This document shows, one piece after another, positions 60,019 to 64,000 of a stretch of 64,000 bases of DNA. Both the position numbers and the translations under genes were made by a program. The notes under the pieces are model-generated. The model saw only the letters and a program-made list of their open reading frames with translations. It had not been told where the DNA came from and did not search any database. The DNA comes from Lachnospiraceae bacterium (GTDB taxonomy: Bacteria; Bacillota; Clostridia; Lachnospirales; Lachnospiraceae). Position 1 is the stretch's first letter, and each line of letters begins with the position of its first letter. The DNA lies in assembly GCA_018056425.1 (NCBI GenBank), contig JAGPFR010000009.1, positions 1-64,000 of the forward strand, in the 5' to 3' direction.

Positions 60019-61452
60019 TTGAAAGCACCATTTTCAGAGTATTTGACATCAATTGCTCCAAATGTCAAAGAAGTCATCGATGATCTGAACAGGGATCACG
60101 ATTATGTAAGTGCACTGTGTACCGATTCCAAAGGTCTCGTTATCAGGATCGGAAGCAGGGCAAGGAGTATTTCAAACAAGACCATGACCACGGAAAGAGG
60201 AGTGGTATTCAGGGTCTGCAAGAATAAAAAGTACAGTGAGTATGCGGTCAACAATGCCGATTGGAACGATACTGCGGCCATCATAGGCAGGATCCGCGAA
60301 GAACTTGATAAGCAGGATGCACTTCTTGCAAAGACCGGTTCGGACATTTACGAGACGGATGTCCTTGACGATGAGCCTCTTACCTTCTTCGGTGAAAAAG
60401 AAACCGGATCACTTCCCGAGAAGGCAAACATCAAGGAGCTCACCGAAAAACTCATCGCAATATCCGATAAGGGAATGAAGATGAGTGAGAATGTCATCGA
60501 GTGCATGGCGATCGCTCAGTCAACTCATATCAGCAAGATGTTCCTTACCAAAAACAGGGATCTCAGGCAATCCTATGTATACAGTGAGGGAATGGTCAGA
60601 GTTGTCGTAAGAAAAGGTGAGAAGGTTGATGAAGACTATAAGAGCGTTTCGGGAATAAAAGGCCCCGAACTCTTCGACGAGCTTGAGGAATATCTTCCCA
60701 CTGTAGTAAAGAACGCAGAGGAGCTTCTAGGCGCAGAGCCTATCGAGCCCGGAGAATATGAAGTAGTCACTTCACCCGAAGTAACCGGACTTATTGCTCA
60801 CGAAGCATTCGGACACGGCGTCGAGATGGATATGTTTGTTAAGCACAGGGCTCTCGGAGAAGATTACATCGGAAAGAGAGTTGCATCCGATAATGTAACA
60901 ATGCATGAGGGTGCGCTTTGTGCGGATAATGTCACAAGCTATTTCTTTGATGACGAAGGCGTAATGGCAGGTGATGTTGTTGAGATAGAAAACGGAATCT
61001 TAAGATCCGGAATCTGTGATGCGCTTGCTGCGAAGAGACTCGGATTCCATCCTACCGGAAACGGTAAGAGAGAGAATTTTGCACACAAGGTATATACCAG
61101 AATGACAAATACAATGTTTGATTCCGGTGAATATACCAAGGATGAAATGATCGAATCCATCAAGTACGGTTTCCTTCTTGAAGGAATGGAAAGTGGAATG
61201 GAAGATCCCAAACACTGGGGAATCCAGTGCATTATCCAGAAGGGCCGTGAGATCAAAGACGGAAAGCTTACCGGAAGAGTTGTTTCTCCCGTTATCATGA
61301 CAGGATATGTTCCCGATCTTCTCGGTAATATATCCATGTGCTCAAAAGATCGCCTCGTGTTCGGAAGCGGCGGATGCGGCAAGGGACACAAAGAATGGGT
61401 CAAGGTTGCGGATGGCGGCCCTTATCTTAAGACGAAAGCGAGGCTCGGATAA
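60019..61452 (+). CDS. tldD: TldD-type metallopeptidase
   Basis: A 477-residue TldD-family protein. LIAHEAFGHGVEMDMF contains the H-E-x-x-x-H zinc motif, and GSGGCGKGHKEWVKVADGGP is the C-terminal signature. TldD and TldE form a heterodimer that degrades unfolded peptides and, in some bacteria, trims leader peptides of ribosomally made products. It starts at TTG 60019, six bases after the LicD stop, with a weak ribosome site. The last base of its stop is the first base of the next ATG. Confidence 0.92.
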   Translation: MKAPFSEYLTSIAPNVKEVIDDLNRDHDYVSALCTDSKGLVIRIGSRARSISNKTMTTERGVVFRVCKNKKYSEYAVNNADWNDTAAIIGRIREELDKQDALLAKTGSDIYETDVLDDEPLTFFGEKETGSLPEKANIKELTEKLIAISDKGMKMSENVIECMAIAQSTHISKMFLTKNRDLRQSYVYSEGMVRVVVRKGEKVDEDYKSVSGIKGPELFDELEEYLPTVVKNAEELLGAEPIEPGEYEVVTSPEVTGLIAHEAFGHGVEMDMFVKHRALGEDYIGKRVASDNVTMHEGALCADNVTSYFFDDEGVMAGDVVEIENGILRSGICDALAAKRLGFHPTGNGKRENFAHKVYTRMTNTMFDSGEYTKDEMIESIKYGFLLEGMESGMEDPKHWGIQCIIQKGREIKDGKLTGRVVSPVIMTGYVPDLLGNISMCSKDRLVFGSGGCGKGHKEWVKVADGGPYLKTKARLG

Positions 61453-62738
61453 TGAAAATAGATATGATCAAAGAACTCCTTGAAAAAAGCGGAGCTTTTG
61501 CATGGAGAATAACCGATACGGTAACCAAGGGATGGGAGTTTTATTTTATCCGTCACAGTCTTGATCAGAACAGATCCAAGGACATCGAGAATATTCAGAT
61601 CACAGTTTATGTATTGTCGGATGACAAGAAGTCTGTCGGAACCGCAAGTGCGGATATGGGTCCGGATGAGACCGGAGAATATGTTGAACTTACCATCAGG
61701 GACCTGATCTATCAGGCGGGTCTTGTTCAGGATGCTTATTATGAGCTTAAGGCTCCCGCATATTCAGAAGCACCTGCTTTAGAGGAAGCTGATATAAACA
61801 AGATTTCAAGTGAATTCATCGATACCATGAAAAATGTCGAAGAAGATGATGAAGCGTTCATGAACAGCTACGAGATATTTGTATCATCGATCACCAGAAG
61901 GATCATAACCAGCACCGGCATCGATGTTACGGAGAAATACCCCGTATCACTTCTCGAGACGGTAGTCAATGCAAGAAACCGTGAGCAGGAGATTGAATTC
62001 TACAATCTCTACGATTCAGGCCTTTGCCCTAAGGACGATATCAGGAAAAATATTGCTTCAACCATGAAGCATGGAAAGAACAGACTCGCCGCTGTAAAGA
62101 CGCCTTCACTTGATAAGTATGATGTTGTTTTCTCAAGCGATGATGCGGTAAGAATCTATGAATTCTTCAAAGATGCACTTGATATCGCTTATATCTGTAT
62201 GAAGTACTCACCTCTTGAAAAGGACAAGGAGGTTGCACCCGGTATCAAAGGTGACAAGGTTACCATGAAGGCGGTAAAGAACCTTCCCGGATCTTCACAA
62301 AATCGCGAGGTGGATTCCGAGGGAAGTCCCATTCGTGATGAAGTGCTTATGGAAGCAGGCATTCCGAAGGCATTCCACGGAAGCACCAGATTCTCTTATT
62401 ACATGGGAGAAAAGGATACCTTCATTCTGAGCAATTATGAGGTATCCGGCGGGACACATTCTTCCGAAGAACTGTTAAAGGGCCCCGTGCTCGAGTGCGT
62501 ATACTTCTCGGATTTCCAGGTGGATACCCTTACCGGAGATATCTTCGGAGAGATCAGACTTGCATACCTTCACGAAGCGGACGGAACCGTAAAGCCCGTT
62601 ACCGGAGGATCTGTTTCGGGCAATTTAAGAATGCTCATGATGGATATGAAGATGAGCGAGGAAAGAACCCGATACGATAATGCGCTCATTCCCACATATA
62701 CCAGATTGTCCGGAGTTACCGTTACCGGCGCGGAATAA
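61452..62738 (+). CDS. tldE: TldE/PmbA-type protein, partner of TldD
   Basis: A 428-residue protein of the TldE/PmbA group, the non-catalytic half of the peptidase: it lacks the H-E-x-x-x-H motif. RIIGTDVTE-like core segments (SITRRIITSTGIDVTEKYPV), FSSDDAVRIYEFF and YFSDFQVDTLTGDIFGEIRL fit this family, although the sequence is divergent. It overlaps tldD by one base (TAATG), so the heterodimer partners are co-translated. End of the run begun at the radical SAM gene; the sugar ABC ATPase follows 27 bases later. Confidence 0.82.
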   Translation: MKIDMIKELLEKSGAFAWRITDTVTKGWEFYFIRHSLDQNRSKDIENIQITVYVLSDDKKSVGTASADMGPDETGEYVELTIRDLIYQAGLVQDAYYELKAPAYSEAPALEEADINKISSEFIDTMKNVEEDDEAFMNSYEIFVSSITRRIITSTGIDVTEKYPVSLLETVVNARNREQEIEFYNLYDSGLCPKDDIRKNIASTMKHGKNRLAAVKTPSLDKYDVVFSSDDAVRIYEFFKDALDIAYICMKYSPLEKDKEVAPGIKGDKVTMKAVKNLPGSSQNREVDSEGSPIRDEVLMEAGIPKAFHGSTRFSYYMGEKDTFILSNYEVSGGTHSSEELLKGPVLECVYFSDFQVDTLTGDIFGEIRLAYLHEADGTVKPVTGGSVSGNLRMLMMDMKMSEERTRYDNALIPTYTRLSGVTVTGAE

Positions 62739-62765
62739 TCAATAAAGCTTAGTGCGGAGATTAAT

Positions 62766-63866
62766 ATGAAAGTAGTTTTGGATAAACTTACCAAGGTTTT
62801 TCCTCCGAGAGGAGGCAAGGGAGAATCCGTGACAGCGGTCAGGGATTTTACATTTGAGATTCCCGATGGAAAGCTTGTGGCACTTTTGGGCCCTTCAGGC
62901 TGCGGTAAAAGTACGATTCTGAATATGATCTGCGGATTGGAAAAACCTACCGAAGGAAAAATAGTCTTCGGGGAGGATGATGTTACGAATCTGTCTCCCG
63001 AACTTCGCGGAGTGGGTATGGTTTTCCAAAACTACGCTCTTTATCCGCATATGAGTGTCTATAACAATATCATCTTCCCCCTGGGCAATCTCAAGGGTGA
63101 AGAAAAACTGTCCAAGGAGCAGATGAGGGAAAAGGCGGAGAAAGTTGCCGCTCTTGTCCAGATAGAAAATCTGCTTGAAAGAAAACCAAAGGAATTGTCC
63201 GGAGGCCAGCAGCAGAGAGTTGCCATTGCAAGGGCACTTATAAAAACCCCCAGACTTCTTCTTATGGATGAACCCCTGTCCAATCTTGATGCAAGATTAA
63301 GACTTCAGACAAGGGAGGAGATCCGCAGGATCCAGAGAGAAACCGGAGTAACTACCGTATTCGTAACCCACGACCAGGAAGAAGCGATGAGTATCTCGGA
63401 TCTGATCGTGGTAATGAAGGACGGAGAACTCCATCAGTTCGGAAAACCCCAGGAGGTTTACGACGATCCCGCCAATCTCTTTGTTGCCAAGTTCCTCGGA
63501 ACTCCCGCAATAAATGTATTCGAGGGAAAAGTAAGCGGAGAAAAACTTTATATCGGCGAGGATCATGTTCTTAACGTATCCGGTGTAAAGGATGCGGATG
63601 TTACCGTGGGAATAAGACCCGAAGGGTTTATCTATGATCCCGAGGGACCTTTCAAATGCAAGCTTGACCGCATTGAGGTTATGGGACGCGATATCAGCAT
63701 CGTTTCCAAAAACGATAAGTGCGAAGCTCCGGTTGTAAGATCCATAATCGATTCCGATATGAGACCCGATGAGGATTCCGAAACCGTAGCGTTTAATTTA
63801 AGACCCGGAAAGGTTCATCTGTTTGATACCGAAACCGGAGACAGAATAAGATTCGGAAAAGAGTAA
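62766..63866 (+). CDS. carbohydrate ABC transporter ATPase (UgpC/MsmK-like)
   Basis: A 366-residue ATPase of the CUT1 sugar-importer type. Walker A LLGPSGCGKST, Q-loop VGMVFQNYALYPHM, signature ELSGGQQQRVAIARAL, Walker B LLLMDEPLSNLDA and FVTHDQEEAMS are all present. The C-terminal TOBE-type domain (about 240-366: VGIRPEGFI...FNLRPGKVHLFD) is complete. Such ATPases often serve several sugar permeases whose genes lie elsewhere. No permease adjoins in the window. Possibly it supplies the substrate of the GH27 enzyme, but nothing local shows it. Confidence 0.9.
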   Translation: MKVVLDKLTKVFPPRGGKGESVTAVRDFTFEIPDGKLVALLGPSGCGKSTILNMICGLEKPTEGKIVFGEDDVTNLSPELRGVGMVFQNYALYPHMSVYNNIIFPLGNLKGEEKLSKEQMREKAEKVAALVQIENLLERKPKELSGGQQQRVAIARALIKTPRLLLMDEPLSNLDARLRLQTREEIRRIQRETGVTTVFVTHDQEEAMSISDLIVVMKDGELHQFGKPQEVYDDPANLFVAKFLGTPAINVFEGKVSGEKLYIGEDHVLNVSGVKDADVTVGIRPEGFIYDPEGPFKCKLDRIEVMGRDISIVSKNDKCEAPVVRSIIDSDMRPDEDSETVAFNLRPGKVHLFDTETGDRIRFGKE

Positions 63867-63871
63867 CGTAA

Positions 63872-64000
63872 ATGGATAAGATAACATCTTATGATGAGTA
63901 TTGTGAGGCGCTGGACGGAAGAGGGGACATCATACTGTTCAGGGGACAGCCGGTAAGTGATTTTGTGCTGATACCGTCAGGCCTCAGGGCACAGCATATA
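63872..64000 (+). CDS. FRG-domain protein, N-terminal fragment (runs off right edge)
   Basis: The first 43 codons (ATG 63872) contain LFRGQPVSDFVLIPSGLRAQ, the F-R-G-Q...L-x-P-[ST]-x-x-R pattern of the FRG domain (PF08867). These proteins occur in many bacterial accessory regions, several linked to phage defence, with unknown biochemistry. Only five bases separate it from the ABC ATPase stop. The rest lies outside the window. Confidence 0.7.
   Translation, partial: MDKITSYDEYCEALDGRGDIILFRGQPVSDFVLIPSGLRAQHI

Noticed and set aside
1..64000. CRISPR array, tRNA or rRNA genes
   Set aside because: No regularly spaced repeats, tRNA cloverleaf or rRNA sequence were noticed on reading; the only tRNA-related element is the T-box.

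Overview
The window looks like a chromosomal segment of a low-to-moderate-GC Gram-positive anaerobe of the Clostridia, most likely Lachnospiraceae (Butyrivibrio/Pseudobutyrivibrio-like). This rests on the gene content (oxygen-sensitive ThiC, Fe-dependent alcohol dehydrogenase, ferredoxin-type aldo/keto reductase, spore-photolyase-like radical SAM protein), on TPP and T-box riboregulation, on sigma-A promoters with 17-bp spacers, and on strong GGAGG ribosome sites. It is inference; no marker gene such as rRNA is present.

Layout. 1-4.8 kb is a scar of accessory DNA: an AbiEii-like start running off the left edge, a serine-recombinase tail, two unrecognised genes, an XRE-type protein between short direct repeats, and a broken beta-lactamase joined to an AraC effector domain. 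4.8-9.9 kb holds a DNA glycosylase and a TPP-riboswitch thiamine operon (thiW-thiM-thiE-thiD-thiC): thiazole is salvaged (ThiW, ThiM), the pyrimidine is made de novo (ThiC, ThiD) and ThiE joins them. 9.9-21.5 kb has a GGDEF-PAS protein, a frameshifted GNAT-RsgA fusion, pepT, a MATE pump, a hybrid histidine kinase and a GH27 enzyme. 21.5-31 kb has small unknown genes, a kinase-GNAT fusion behind an attenuator-like leader, a tryptophan T-box with a stand-alone TrpB2, and several metabolic enzymes.

31-41 kb carries a MerR-methyltransferase gene needing a -1 frameshift, then a run of genes that look deletion-fused (GNAT/CarS, a miniature PEP-synthase-like protein, esterase/ABC ATPase) beside an acyl-CoA synthetase and, on the minus strand, an MBOAT/SGNH acylation pair. 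41-45 kb has a Nudix enzyme, two polytopic membrane proteins and DegV. 45-50.3 kb is a complete branched-chain amino-acid ABC transporter operon (livJHMGF). 50.4-64 kb has a secreted GH25 lysozyme with cell-wall repeats, a second GGDEF protein, a minus-strand PlsC/aminopropyltransferase pair, a radical SAM-LicD-LicD-TldD-TldE run, a sugar ABC ATPase and the start of an FRG-domain protein.

The most interesting signals are: (1) two genes, thiW and the MerR-methyltransferase, whose start codons join the conserved frame exactly by a -1 slip at the heptamers A AAA AAC and A AAA AAG, each followed by potential stems; (2) two short leader-ORF/terminator units in front of fusion genes; (3) an unassigned multi-stem RNA candidate between the TPP-switch terminator and thiW; (4) several gene chimeras that look like deletion joints. 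Homopolymer sequencing error is a live alternative for (1). No tRNA, rRNA, CRISPR array or intact insertion sequence was seen.
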